Shown here: positions 7,141 through 15,603 of the stretch, in pieces
Layout of the letters: every line of letters starts with the position of its first letter
Numbering within the stretch: the first letter of the stretch is position 1
DNA from: Sulfuricurvum sp. IAE1
GTDB taxonomy: Bacteria > Campylobacterota > Campylobacteria > Campylobacterales > Sulfurimonadaceae
Direction of reading: 5' to 3'
Length of the DNA: 21,737 nt
NCBI GenBank assembly: GCA_945867285.1
Contig: CAMBHX010000015.1
Location: 1-21,737, forward strand
Position numbers and translations under genes: made by a program
Notes under the pieces: model-generated
Told to the model about the DNA's origin: nothing
The model's input: only the letters and a program-made list of their open reading frames with translations
Database searches by the model: none

Positions 7141-7664
7141 AATACAGTTTTATTGCTCCACGATCCAAGCAACTCATTAGCGGGGAGTTTCGACAAGCTA
7201 TTTTCTTCTTTGCTATTAGTATTATAATGATTGTCTCTGCGTATGGTTTTTTGGTATACAAGGTCCATCTTTTTAAACAAGACCATCAAGTGTTTGACGA
7301 GACATTGAAGAAGCTTGAGCACTCCAAAGAAGAATTAAATAAAAAAATTACTATTATCGAATTGGAAGTCAAAAAAAGTGAGTCTATTGCAACTCAAAAT
7401 ACTCTCACTAAAGAGAGTATTCGTAGTTTGTTTGATTTGGTTCCAGATGCTATTACGCTTACCAAAGCGCATTTGGATGAAAACTCCTTGATTTTGTATG
7501 GCGAAACCCCCACTCGTGATGTATATGAGTTTATGCTACAAGCGCCATTACGTGCTATTTTTCACCGAACCTATACGAGTTTTTATCCTACACAGCATGG
7601 TTGGTATAATTTTGTATCGACGAACTATTTAGATGAAGAAACTTTAGGCGAGGTACAAGAATGA
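7137..7664 (+). CDS. PilN-like inner-membrane protein
   Basis: A 175-residue bitopic protein: a short cytoplasmic N-terminus (MKYSFIAPRSKQLISGEFRQ), one membrane helix at about 20-41, a charged coiled coil at about 45-90 (FDETLKKLEHSKEELNKKI), and a small C-terminal domain. This is the layout of PilN, which binds PilM through its N-terminus and pairs with PilO in the periplasm. The ATG at 7137 overlaps the preceding stop as ATGA. The frame is open upstream to 7092, but that region lies inside the previous gene. Direct similarity is low, so function is inferred from shape and position. Confidence 0.6.
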   Translation: MKYSFIAPRSKQLISGEFRQAIFFFAISIIMIVSAYGFLVYKVHLFKQDHQVFDETLKKLEHSKEELNKKITIIELEVKKSESIATQNTLTKESIRSLFDLVPDAITLTKAHLDENSLILYGETPTRDVYEFMLQAPLRAIFHRTYTSFYPTQHGWYNFVSTNYLDEETLGEVQE

Positions 7665-8221
7665 GCCATAAAACCTTTTATTTAGTTCTTCTTTCTTTAA
7701 TCTTGATGACGGTTATTGTTGTTTTTTCGTTTGTTTTTCTTATACCAAAAGGGAAAGAATATCGAACACTACGACTGGAAAATAAAAAAGAAGTCTTAGC
7801 TCTTTCTAGTTCGACTGAAGAAAAAAATATTTTACAAGCTAAACTGCAAGGTCTTGAGAAAAAAAATAAGAAAACAATAAAAGCATTTAAGCGCCCTTTT
7901 AATGCGTATAAGTTTATCAAAAAATATGATAAGGAATTTCAAGATTTATTTGTAAGTGAAATGATTTTAGAGGACCAAAACGGGTCATTTAAAGTCTATG
8001 AAGTCAATGCGACCACTAAAATCGATTCACCTGACGTCTTTTATCGCTTTTTAGATAATGTGAATCATAGTGATTGGATCATAGGGATTAATTTTCCGAT
8101 TCATTTTGAGAAATCAGGCGAGATGATAAAATCTTCGTTTACAATGAAGGTGCATCATTTTAAAGAGGTAAAAGAGGAAATAAAAAAGGATGAGGAAGAG
8201 GCTAAAAAAGAGGGGCATTAA
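7661..8221 (+). CDS. PilO-like inner-membrane protein
   Basis: A 186-residue bitopic protein with a membrane helix at about 7-28 (LVLLSLILMTVIVVFSFVFLI), a coiled coil at about 30-70, a ferredoxin-like-sized domain (about 75-165), and a highly charged Lys/Glu tail (EVKEEIKKDEEEAKKEG). Its size and plan match PilO, the partner of PilN in type IV pilus and type II secretion inner-membrane complexes. The start ATG overlaps the previous stop by 4 bp (ATGA). It ends the miaB operon and converges on proC with a 4-bp overlap of stop codons and no visible terminator between them. Confidence 0.6.
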   Translation: MSHKTFYLVLLSLILMTVIVVFSFVFLIPKGKEYRTLRLENKKEVLALSSSTEEKNILQAKLQGLEKKNKKTIKAFKRPFNAYKFIKKYDKEFQDLFVSEMILEDQNGSFKVYEVNATTKIDSPDVFYRFLDNVNHSDWIIGINFPIHFEKSGEMIKSSFTMKVHHFKEVKEEIKKDEEEAKKEGH

Positions 8222-8982
8222 GCCATTTCTTTGGCTCTTTGGTGCGCTTTTCGTATCGCTTCGATGCATCCACTACGGATATTGGATTCTTCTAGTGCGG
8301 CATATCCAGCCGCAGTGGTCCCTCCTGGGCTCATAACAGCATCTTTGAGAAGGGCTGGATGGGTAGTGGCGATAAGTTCACCAAAACCTTTGAACAATCC
8401 TCGAGCTAATATCATAGCATCATCACGTTTTAGCCCCTCACGTACTGCTCCATCACACAATGCTTCAGCGATAAGAGCTAGATAGGCAGGACCGCTACCT
8501 GCCAGTGCTGTTGCAATATCAAGCTCTTTTTGACTCTCTAACCACAATGTGCTACCAATAGAATTAAAAAGTTCGATAGCATTTTGTTTGAGTTGTGTAT
8601 CTCCAACAAGTGTTGTCATAGAAAGTCCGTTTTGAGCAGCTAGATTGGGCATGGCCCGAACATAATGAGTGGCTCTGATAATACGTAAGCTTTCTAGTGT
8701 GGTTCCTGCAAGTACCGAGTAGAGTTCTTTGGCCTGCCCCTTAAGATGGGTTGACACCTCAGCGAGATTAGAAGGTTTAACGCACAAAATGACTATTTTC
8801 CCCTCACAGTTAGCATCACTAAAAAGTGTTTTTGAGACCGTGCATCCTAGCGACTCTTCAAACCCTTGAAGTTTGTGGCTATCCCGTCCAATTACTTCAA
8901 GTGTATAAGTATCACGCAGCCCTCGAGCAATCGAGAGAGCCATTTTTCCATTACCCACAAGAGTGATGGTTTTTTTATTCAT
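8218..8982 (-). CDS. proC: Pyrroline-5-carboxylate reductase ProC
   Basis: A 254-residue enzyme for the last step of proline synthesis, reducing pyrroline-5-carboxylate with NAD(P)H in the cytoplasm. The N-terminal Rossmann fold carries GNGKMA (10-15), and the C-terminal domain carries the family signature around ALAGSGPAYLALIAEAL and DAVMSPGGTTAAGYAALE. The frame stays open 62 codons upstream, but the protein family begins at MNKKTITLVGNGKM, so the ATG at 8982 is used. It overlaps the end of fliW by 8 bp and is presumably translated by coupling, since no strong ribosome-binding site precedes it. fliW followed by proC is also the order I recall in C. jejuni. Confidence 0.95.
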   Translation of the reverse strand: MNKKTITLVGNGKMALSIARGLRDTYTLEVIGRDSHKLQGFEESLGCTVSKTLFSDANCEGKIVILCVKPSNLAEVSTHLKGQAKELYSVLAGTTLESLRIIRATHYVRAMPNLAAQNGLSMTTLVGDTQLKQNAIELFNSIGSTLWLESQKELDIATALAGSGPAYLALIAEALCDGAVREGLKRDDAMILARGLFKGFGELIATTHPALLKDAVMSPGGTTAAGYAALEESNIRSGCIEAIRKAHQRAKEMA

Positions 8983-9364
8983 GGTTTGATTCTTTGAGAT
9001 AATTACTGATGGGTTCAGTGATGGCAAAATCGGGACGGTTGTCGATGATGACCTGTGCCATCGTTTGATTATCAGTGTTAAAAACAAATGGTGCAACAAA
9101 GTTAATGGATGAGTTTTCAATCGGGGAAGTGAGAATGATAAGGTTGTAGATAAGTAAATTGCTCTCATTGTTAATAGCTAAAAGGGCTTGGAGTGAGCTT
9201 GGAATATCAAATGAATAGTCACGTAATACAAAAGGATTAATAAGGGTAAATGAAAAATCTTGGTTACTGCTTTCAAGACGCATAAAAACATCATCAATTT
9301 TAGTTAGTTCCATGGATGTTGCGGATTCAAATCCAAGGATGGGGAGTTTGAGCTCAAATTGCAT
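8975..9364 (-). CDS. fliW: Flagellar assembly factor FliW
   Basis: A 129-residue FliW. In Campylobacter and Bacillus it binds flagellin and the translational repressor CsrA, so that CsrA blocks flagellin mRNA when unexported flagellin is plentiful. Typical patterns are the N-terminal ELKLPILGFE, a middle FTLINPFVL, YNLIILTSPIENSSINFVAPFVFN, and the C-terminal QVIIDN segment. The ATG at 9364 has AGAGGTAG just upstream (9367-9374 read in reverse). Its presence implies a flagellated, probably CsrA-regulated host; no other flagellar gene is in the window. Confidence 0.93.
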   Translation of the reverse strand: MQFELKLPILGFESATSMELTKIDDVFMRLESSNQDFSFTLINPFVLRDYSFDIPSSLQALLAINNESNLLIYNLIILTSPIENSSINFVAPFVFNTDNQTMAQVIIDNRPDFAITEPISNYLKESNHE

Positions 9365-9383
9365 TGCTACCTCTTTTTTATTG

Positions 9384-9438
9384 ATTTTAGCACAAAAAAG
9401 GTTTAACGTTGGTGTTATTAATCTGTTTTGGGTAAAAT
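9384..9438. promoter_or_regulatory. Divergent promoter region between fliW and bamD
   Basis: On the minus strand TAAAAT (9384-9389 in reverse) lies about 20 nt before the fliW start and could be its -10 box. On the plus strand TAAAAT (9433-9438) with TTGGTG (9409-9414) at 18 bp could drive bamD. No sigma-54 or sigma-28 consensus was recognised before fliW. Confidence 0.35.
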
Positions 9439-9471
9439 TATCGTAACTTTAATACGAAAGCGAATGAATTG

Positions 9472-10203
9472 ATGAGAATATTTTGGGGTATGTTAGCAAC
9501 TGTCGCTGTTGTTGTTTTGATGAGTGGATGCGGTAAAGAGATAGATGAGTTTAATAAACCAGCTGATTATTGGTATGAAAAAATGATTGATGCCGTCTCT
9601 AAAGGGAATCTTGAAAAAGCAGATGGTTATTTTAGTTCACTGCAAAGTGAACATATAGGCTCCCCGCTTTTAGGTGAAGCAACACTCATTATGGCGCAAG
9701 CACATATGGCATATGAGGAGTATTTATTGGCAGAACATTTTTTGGATGAATATAATCGGCGCTATGCTACACGCGAGGCTCGTGAATACACTGAATTTCT
9801 GAAAATAAAATCAAAATTTTTGGCTCTTCCTAATCCTGGCAGGGATCAAGGATTGATTGATGAGACGCTCAAAGGGGTTAAAAGCTTTAGAGTTATGTAC
9901 CCCAATTCTACTTATATGCCGTTGGTAAATACAATGGAGACCCAATTGCAATTAGCACGTGGAATCTTGAACAATCAAATTGCTCAATTGTATGATAGAT
10001 TGCAAAAGCCAAAAGGTGCGACGTATTATCGAAACATTGCTCCTGTAACATGGATTGATCAAAACGATGTCGTGGCGGCCGAAGTGCCATGGTATCGAGA
10101 AATGTTTGAGGGAGATGGCGGCAACAGTTGGTATGCTTTTATGATTCCAAAAACACGAAGTGTTGTATCGATGGATGATAATTTGTCGCAACAACAGCCA
10201 TAA
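9472..10203 (+). CDS. bamD: Outer membrane assembly lipoprotein BamD
   Basis: A 243-residue lipoprotein of the BAM complex, which inserts beta-barrel proteins in the outer membrane. A signal peptide ends in the lipobox LMSGC with the lipidated cysteine at C20. The mature part has TPR-like helical pairs (DAVSKGNLEKADGYFSSLQ, MAQAHMAYEEYLLAEHFLDEYNRRY) typical of BamD. The ATG at 9472 is preferred over the in-frame TTG at 9469. The gene precedes lon by 53 bp, the same pair I recall in C. jejuni. Confidence 0.9.
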   Translation: MRIFWGMLATVAVVVLMSGCGKEIDEFNKPADYWYEKMIDAVSKGNLEKADGYFSSLQSEHIGSPLLGEATLIMAQAHMAYEEYLLAEHFLDEYNRRYATREAREYTEFLKIKSKFLALPNPGRDQGLIDETLKGVKSFRVMYPNSTYMPLVNTMETQLQLARGILNNQIAQLYDRLQKPKGATYYRNIAPVTWIDQNDVVAAEVPWYREMFEGDGGNSWYAFMIPKTRSVVSMDDNLSQQQP

Positions 10204-10211
10204 TAGACTCG

Positions 10212-10239
10212 TTTGTTCTCAATTTTAAAATATTATACT
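10212..10239 (+). promoter_or_regulatory. Possible promoter of lon
   Basis: TTTGTT (10212-10217) and TATACT (10234-10239) are 16 bp apart in the bamD-lon gap, 18 bp before the lon start. No inverted repeat of the CIRCE or HspR (HAIR) type was found, so heat control is not evident. lon may also be read from the bamD promoter. Confidence 0.35.
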
Positions 10240-10256
10240 GAATAGGATTTTGATTT

Positions 10257-12680
10257 ATGCAACTTAGTAATTATGCTTCATTTCCAACAACGCTTCCAGT
10301 GATTGCGGAAGATGAACTTTTTTTATATCCATTTATGATTTCGCCTCTATTTTTGAGTGATGAAAAAAATATTGCCGCTGCTAGTGAAGCGATAGAAAAT
10401 AATTCATTGATTATTGTATGCCCTGTCAAAGAGGGTCGTGAAGGAACGAGAGACCTGGATAGCGTTTATAGTGCCGGGGTTGTCGGTTCAATAATGCGTA
10501 AAGTTGCTCTCCCTGATGGGCGCATAAAGGTATTGTTTCAAGGGCTTGCTCGTGGATCTGTGATGAAAATGATGCATGAAGAGCCACTGCGTGCATACGT
10601 TAGTATAATCGCATCAGGTGAGGCAAACCAGCTCAAAATGGATGCAATTTTAGAAATTGTGAGAGAAAAAGTACGTGCTTTATCTCAAGTGAGTAACTAT
10701 TTTCCTCCTGATCTATTGCGAACTATTGAAGAGAATCACGAATATAATCGGATTGTGGATTTGATTTGCAGTGTCATCAAGATGAAAAAAGAGAATGCGT
10801 ACAATCTTTTTATTGAAACAGATCCCGAAAAACGCTTTTTGATGTTGATTGATGAGCTTATCGAAGAGACTGAAGCTAATCGCTTGCAAAAAGAGATTCG
10901 TACCAAAGTGCACGGGCGTATCGAAAAAGTGAATAAAGAATATTTTCTAAAAGAACAACTCAAACAAATTCAAAAAGAGTTAGGAACTGATACACATCGC
11001 GAAGAAGAGATAGCAGAGTTTCGTAAAAAACTCGATGCTAAAAAAGAGAAAATGCATGAAGATGCCTATAAAGAAGCCAATAAGCAGTTAGAGCGTTTTG
11101 CACGTATGCATCCTGATAGCGGAGATGCTGGGATGTTGCAAACTTATTTGGAATACGTGTTAGAGATTCCTTTTGGAGAAGAGTCTAAAAAAGCACTGAA
11201 TGTCCACGACGTGCAAGCACAGCTGGATAAAGATCATTTTTCCCTTCGTAAACCCAAACAGCGTATTGTTGAGTATTTTTCTGTAAAAGAGTTATTAGAA
11301 CTTCGCGGACAGTCGGACAAAGAGGGGCGAGGGGCAATATTGTGTTTTTCAGGTCCTCCAGGTGTAGGTAAGACCTCATTGGCAAATTCCATCGCTACAG
11401 CTCTTAAGCGTCCACTGGTACGTATTGCGTTAGGGGGATTGGAAGATGTCAATGAACTGCGAGGTCACAGACGCACCTATGTGGGAGCAATGCCTGGGCG
11501 TATTGTTCAAGGGGTAATCGAAGCCAAGAAAATGAATCCGATTATCGTGCTTGATGAGATTGATAAAATCTCAAAATCTAATCGTGGAGATCCCACAGCG
11601 GTATTATTGGAGATCTTAGACCCAGAGCAAAATACCCATTTTAGGGATTATTATCTCAATTTTAATATTGATTTGAGCAAGGCTATTTTTATTGCAACTG
11701 CCAATGATGTAGGTCAAATTCCCTCTCCTTTACGCGATCGTATGGAGTTTATCCCTGTAAGCTCGTACACACCTATGGAAAAATATGAAATTGCACGTCA
11801 ATATCTTATTCCTCAAGAGCTCAAAAAGCATGCGCTTAAGTCATCAGAACTCTCGATTTCTAAAACAGCATTATTGGATGTTATCGAAAAACACACACGA
11901 GAGGCTGGGGTGCGTAATCTTCGTCGTCGTATTGCGGATATCGTTCGTCGTACAGCTAAAAAGATTTTAGAAGAACCAGCGTCGCTTAAGGTGAGCGTAA
12001 CAGTCAAAAACCTCAAAGATTTCTTGGAAAAAACGGTATTTGAGATCGAAAAAACGGATCATATCAACCATATCGGTGTAGTCAACGGGTTGGCGTGGAC
12101 AGCAGTTGGTGGAGATGTACTAAAAATCGAAGCAATTCGTATCAATGGCAAGGGGACTTTACAACTCACAGGAAGCTTGGGAGATGTTATGAAAGAGTCA
12201 GCACGTATTGCTCTTTCTGTGGTTAAAACACTTATTGACAGTGGCAAGCTCACAGTAGACCATAGCATTATTCCTTTGAGTGCTACGGAGAGAGAAAATA
12301 ATACGGTTGTAGATGCGAGCGAAGTATATAAACGTTTTGATCTTCATATCCATGTGCCTGATGGTGCGACTCCTAAAGATGGTCCAAGTGCTGGGATCGC
12401 TATGTCAACGGTGATCGCATCCATACTCACCAACAAAAAAGTACGTGCTGATATTGCTATGACAGGTGAAGTGTCTCTGACGGGTAATGTATTGCCTATC
12501 GGGGGACTCAAAGAAAAGCTCATCGCTGCACACAGGGCAGGTATGGTATTGGCACTAATACCCGCCAAAAACTATGAGAGAGATTTAAGCGACATCCCTG
12601 ATGAGGTGAAAAATGCTTTAGAAATCCGTGGTGTTAGTCGTATTGAAGAGGTGTTAGAGGCGCTGTTAATAGAGCCTTAA
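10257..12680 (+). CDS. lon: ATP-dependent protease Lon
   Basis: An 807-residue cytosolic serine protease that degrades misfolded and regulatory proteins. Order of domains: N-terminal substrate-binding domain (about 1-200), coiled-coil helical region (about 200-300), AAA+ module with Walker A GPPGVGKT (366-373) and Walker B IIVLDEID (429-436), and protease domain with the Ser-Lys dyad S711 (DGPSAG) and K754 (GGLKEKL). Length fits the family (E. coli 784, H. pylori about 835). AGGA at 10244-10247 lies 9 nt before the ATG. The last 47 bp overlap the 3' end of tilS on the other strand. Confidence 0.97.
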   Translation: MQLSNYASFPTTLPVIAEDELFLYPFMISPLFLSDEKNIAAASEAIENNSLIIVCPVKEGREGTRDLDSVYSAGVVGSIMRKVALPDGRIKVLFQGLARGSVMKMMHEEPLRAYVSIIASGEANQLKMDAILEIVREKVRALSQVSNYFPPDLLRTIEENHEYNRIVDLICSVIKMKKENAYNLFIETDPEKRFLMLIDELIEETEANRLQKEIRTKVHGRIEKVNKEYFLKEQLKQIQKELGTDTHREEEIAEFRKKLDAKKEKMHEDAYKEANKQLERFARMHPDSGDAGMLQTYLEYVLEIPFGEESKKALNVHDVQAQLDKDHFSLRKPKQRIVEYFSVKELLELRGQSDKEGRGAILCFSGPPGVGKTSLANSIATALKRPLVRIALGGLEDVNELRGHRRTYVGAMPGRIVQGVIEAKKMNPIIVLDEIDKISKSNRGDPTAVLLEILDPEQNTHFRDYYLNFNIDLSKAIFIATANDVGQIPSPLRDRMEFIPVSSYTPMEKYEIARQYLIPQELKKHALKSSELSISKTALLDVIEKHTREAGVRNLRRRIADIVRRTAKKILEEPASLKVSVTVKNLKDFLEKTVFEIEKTDHINHIGVVNGLAWTAVGGDVLKIEAIRINGKGTLQLTGSLGDVMKESARIALSVVKTLIDSGKLTVDHSIIPLSATERENNTVVDASEVYKRFDLHIHVPDGATPKDGPSAGIAMSTVIASILTNKKVRADIAMTGEVSLTGNVLPIGGLKEKLIAAHRAGMVLALIPAKNYERDLSDIPDEVKNALEIRGVSRIEEVLEALLIEP

Positions 12681-13653
12681 TCGTTTCAAAGGCAACACGG
12701 TTGCTCGCCAAAAATCCTCGTAACTTCGGGTGAACCTTCAACACCCGACACTCTTCTTTAAACTTTTTATCCAGTACTGCATCACAAAGATATGGGGCGA
12801 TAAATATCCATGTCGAATTCATGATAATCACCCATTTTCGTCCAACAATCAACTCTTTGTTTGAGAGGAGTTCATGGCGTTCATGAGTATTGAGAATAAA
12901 ACCTAGAGTTTTGAGTAGTTTATCAATGGCAAAAATAATTGAACGCTCACTGGATGAGGCAGGAGCATAATAGAGTTCATCTGTGGGTGTAAACACTACT
13001 TTTTCAATCAATTCCTCACAATCCTCTTGAAGATAGCGAAAACTTCGTCGTATTGCAGCACTGTAGTGAGACATAATCGGGTTGGAAAATTGATGTCTAA
13101 AATGGTTGCGGGTGTATTTTTCATCATTATTGCTTTCATCGAGAGAGTGAGCGATCGTGTGGATATGTAGGTACTCTTCGATAGATTCTCTATCCCATTC
13201 CAATAGGGGGCGCAGTATCATCATGTCGCCTTTGGTATCGCAAGAGGAAATCCCTAACATCTCTGGTAATCCAGCACCACGCGTCAGCTGCATTAACATC
13301 CACTCTAGCCTATCATTGAGCTGATGGGCGGTAAGGAGATAGGCATAGTTGTGCTCTTTCATCACTGAAGCAAAATATTCCCAGCGTTCTTGTCGAGCAT
13401 TGTGTTCAAAATTGGACGTCACAAGATGGCATGAATGGAGATGGCAGAGTTTGTTATGGGTTTGTGCTAGCGTCATAGCGTTGTTGGCTTCATCATCACT
13501 GCTGGTGCGGGTGTGATAATTGACGTGGGCAATATCAAAGTTGATATTGTTCTGTAAAAGTAGGTGGAAGAGGGCGCTAGAGTCTACCCCGCCAGAATAG
13601 GCGAGTAATGATTTACCGTTTTTTAGGAGATCAAGATGCAGTAAGTTATGCAT
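12634..13653 (-). CDS. tilS: tRNA(Ile)-lysidine synthase TilS
   Basis: A 339-residue PP-loop ATPase that converts C34 of the tRNA(Ile) CAU anticodon to lysidine, so that it reads AUA codons and is charged with isoleucine. The ATP-pyrophosphatase motif SGGVDSS is at 20-26, followed by DIAHVNYHTR, NARQERWEYF and LLTAHQLNDRLEWMLMQLTRGAGL, all typical. It is the short form found in this phylum, without the full C-terminal domains of E. coli TilS. ATG at 13653 is chosen: the upstream TTG, TTG and GTG codons (13662-13656) lie inside the rimO end. It overlaps rimO by 8 bp and converges on lon with a 47-bp overlap, so its last 15 codons are also lon coding sequence. Confidence 0.92.
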   Translation of the reverse strand: MHNLLHLDLLKNGKSLLAYSGGVDSSALFHLLLQNNINFDIAHVNYHTRTSSDDEANNAMTLAQTHNKLCHLHSCHLVTSNFEHNARQERWEYFASVMKEHNYAYLLTAHQLNDRLEWMLMQLTRGAGLPEMLGISSCDTKGDMMILRPLLEWDRESIEEYLHIHTIAHSLDESNNDEKYTRNHFRHQFSNPIMSHYSAAIRRSFRYLQEDCEELIEKVVFTPTDELYYAPASSSERSIIFAIDKLLKTLGFILNTHERHELLSNKELIVGRKWVIIMNSTWIFIAPYLCDAVLDKKFKEECRVLKVHPKLRGFLASNRVAFETIKALLTAPLTPLQYD

Positions 13654-14962
13654 CACCAACAACAGTCGCTAGTAGTTTTGTCCCTGAAATTTCGGTGATA
13701 CGAGCACGATATATTTTCCCATATGTCAACTCTTCGTCGATTTCACGGTCGTTGACGTAGATTTCACCGTCTACCTCAGGGGTCCAGTTAAGGGCTCGAG
13801 CGCTAAGCAAAAATTCGTGTTCATCACTCTCTCCATCAATGATCAGTGAAATCTCTGTATTGAGGAGTTTGTTGAGACTTTTGAGTTCAACATCAGAGGC
13901 AATTTTTCCTAGTTTTTTGGCACGAGCATTGATGATCTTGGCGGGGATTTTCTCGCTCATTATATAGGCGCTTGTCCCCTCTTCGTCCGAATAACTAAAG
14001 ACATTGAGGCGGTCAAATCCAAAGTTGTTTGCAAACTCGACCATTTCGTCGAACATAGCTTCGGTTTCACCGGGGTGTCCCACGATGAAACTCGTACGGA
14101 TAAAGGCATTTGGTAACGCTTTCATAGCGCTGAGCAGCTCAAGGGTTTTTTCACGACCAAATCCTCGTTTCATAATCCGTAACATATCGTCATTGATATG
14201 CTGGATGGGCATATCAAAATAGTTATGAAATACGGTGGAATCACCAATGGCTTTGATGAGCTTGAGAGAGGTTGTAGAGGGGTAGAGGTACAAGATTCGA
14301 GCACTTTTTACCCCTGAAATGAGTTCGATACGTTGGATGAGAAGGGCTAGTCCATCGGTGATGTTTTGGTCACGTAAATAGGAACTGGAATCTTGTGAGA
14401 CAAAACTAAAATCATAATATCCGCGTGCTACCAATTTTTCGACTTCAGTAGCTATACTGTCAAGGTTACGGGAATTTAACTTACCTTTGAACGACGGGAT
14501 GGCACAAAAACTGCACGCTTGGTTACACCCCTCGGAAAGTTTGATATAGGCGTGATAGGTCGAACCCGTGACAACACGTTCAGCTCCATCGATGAGGTAG
14601 ACTTCGGGGCTAAAACGGCTTTGTTTTGCGGCGAGTAATTCATCAATTTTGTCATAATCACCCACACCGGTGAAAATGTCCACCTCGGTGAGTTCTTTGG
14701 AGAGGTCTTCTTGGTACCGCTCACTCAAACATCCTGCCATCACCAAAACGGACTCTTTTTTACGCCCTGCATGGAGACCTAAGACGGTATCGAGTGACTC
14801 TTTTTTGGCAGCATCGATAAATCCACACGTATTGACGATGATGACATCGGCGTCGGTGCTATCGTCGGTCATGGTGTAGTTTTGCAATCGTCCTAGCATC
14901 ACCTCAGTATCGACGAGATTTTTGGTACAGCCTAGTGAAACGATATGGAGTTTATTGGACAT
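13646..14962 (-). CDS. rimO: Ribosomal protein S12 methylthiotransferase RimO
   Basis: A 438-residue radical-SAM methylthiotransferase that modifies an aspartate of ribosomal protein S12. UPF0004 domain cysteines are C12 (SLGCTKN), C46 (NTCGFID) and C78 (GCLS); the radical-SAM cluster is C146-x3-C150-x2-C153 in SEGCNQACSFCAIPSFKG; a TRAM domain lies at the C-terminus from about 370. SLGCTKNLVD, NTCGFIDAAKKES and SEGC...CAIP mark RimO instead of MiaB. The ATG at 14962 begins the coupled rimO-tilS pair, an order I also recall from C. jejuni. Confidence 0.96.
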   Translation of the reverse strand: MSNKLHIVSLGCTKNLVDTEVMLGRLQNYTMTDDSTDADVIIVNTCGFIDAAKKESLDTVLGLHAGRKKESVLVMAGCLSERYQEDLSKELTEVDIFTGVGDYDKIDELLAAKQSRFSPEVYLIDGAERVVTGSTYHAYIKLSEGCNQACSFCAIPSFKGKLNSRNLDSIATEVEKLVARGYYDFSFVSQDSSSYLRDQNITDGLALLIQRIELISGVKSARILYLYPSTTSLKLIKAIGDSTVFHNYFDMPIQHINDDMLRIMKRGFGREKTLELLSAMKALPNAFIRTSFIVGHPGETEAMFDEMVEFANNFGFDRLNVFSYSDEEGTSAYIMSEKIPAKIINARAKKLGKIASDVELKSLNKLLNTEISLIIDGESDEHEFLLSARALNWTPEVDGEIYVNDREIDEELTYGKIYRARITEISGTKLLATVVGDA

Positions 14963-15033
14963 TTTTGACCTTGATGGTTTGTTGTTATAGTGGTGTTATT
15001 ATAGCTAAAGTTGCTTTTGGCTAAACTGTGCGC

Positions 15034-15603
15034 ATGAAATATTTAATCATTCTTTTAGCTTTGATTCCTGCTTTTATCGTTGGGACGATAACTATGCACT
15101 CTATGGGATTTGGGTGGTTTGACAATTGTGTTGCATGGTGCGAGAATGCCTTTAGTTTAAGCGTTCCTCATCCAGTGCATCTTTGGTATGCCTTGAGTGT
15201 AGTGATGGGGCGCAGTGCACTTTGGCTACTTATTATTGCTTTTTGGATTAGTCCTGCATATGTTTTTTTACGTTTTGATTTACGAGAGTTCAAAAAACTG
15301 TTGGGTGGTTTTGCGGTTGGGTATGCGATTGTGCATCTGTTGTTTTTCGCATTGGCCCATCATTGGAGTCTCCAGAGTCTTGGTAATGCGATGGTAAACC
15401 ATCTCTTTTTGAGTTTTGGTGTAGCAGCATTATTGATTTTGGCTCTCTCACCATTGGTAAAAGCCAGTTATAAACTACTTTATTTGGGTATCGTGGCGGT
15501 GATGATTCACCTCTTGCTAGGCTATAAAATACTCCATTTAGAACACATTATTGCCATATCTCTTTTAGCTACGGCGATGGCATTACGACTCATAAAACGA
15601 TAA
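15034..15603 (+). CDS. MsrQ (YedZ)-like membrane protein, ferric reductase-like fold
   Basis: A 189-residue polytopic membrane protein with about six hydrophobic segments. By eye it follows E. coli MsrQ closely: MGRSALWLLIIAFWISP matches the TGR.AL.....ITP segment, KKLLGGFAVGYAIVHLLFFAL matches the RRLLG...LHL segment, and LLYLGIVAVMIHLLLGYK matches the last heme-binding helix, then LRLIKR near the end. H101 and H159 correspond to E. coli H91 and H164. The histidine of the QLHNFVY motif (H151) is not present in the matching place. MsrQ carries heme b and feeds electrons to the periplasmic reductase MsrP, but no msrP is adjacent. The ATG at 15034 is preferred over the GTG at 15028; no clear ribosome-binding site is seen. 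The following gene starts right after its stop. Family-level call is reasonable; function is open. Confidence 0.6.
   Translation: MKYLIILLALIPAFIVGTITMHSMGFGWFDNCVAWCENAFSLSVPHPVHLWYALSVVMGRSALWLLIIAFWISPAYVFLRFDLREFKKLLGGFAVGYAIVHLLFFALAHHWSLQSLGNAMVNHLFLSFGVAALLILALSPLVKASYKLLYLGIVAVMIHLLLGYKILHLEHIIAISLLATAMALRLIKR

Noticed and set aside
8983..9168. N-terminal extension of proC (62 extra codons in frame)
   Set aside because: It lies inside the fliW coding region on the same strand in another frame and has no similarity to ProC; the family begins at MNKKTITLVGNGKM.
10200..10256. Heat-shock operator (CIRCE or HAIR) before lon
   Set aside because: No inverted repeat matching either consensus was found in the gap.
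15002..15023. Hairpin-like TAGC...GCTA with a TTTTGGCTA match to copy B, before the MsrQ-like gene
   Set aside because: The stem is short with an asymmetric internal loop and a 3-nt loop. The 9-base match alone does not extend into the conserved linker or hairpins, so it is not listed as a repeat copy.
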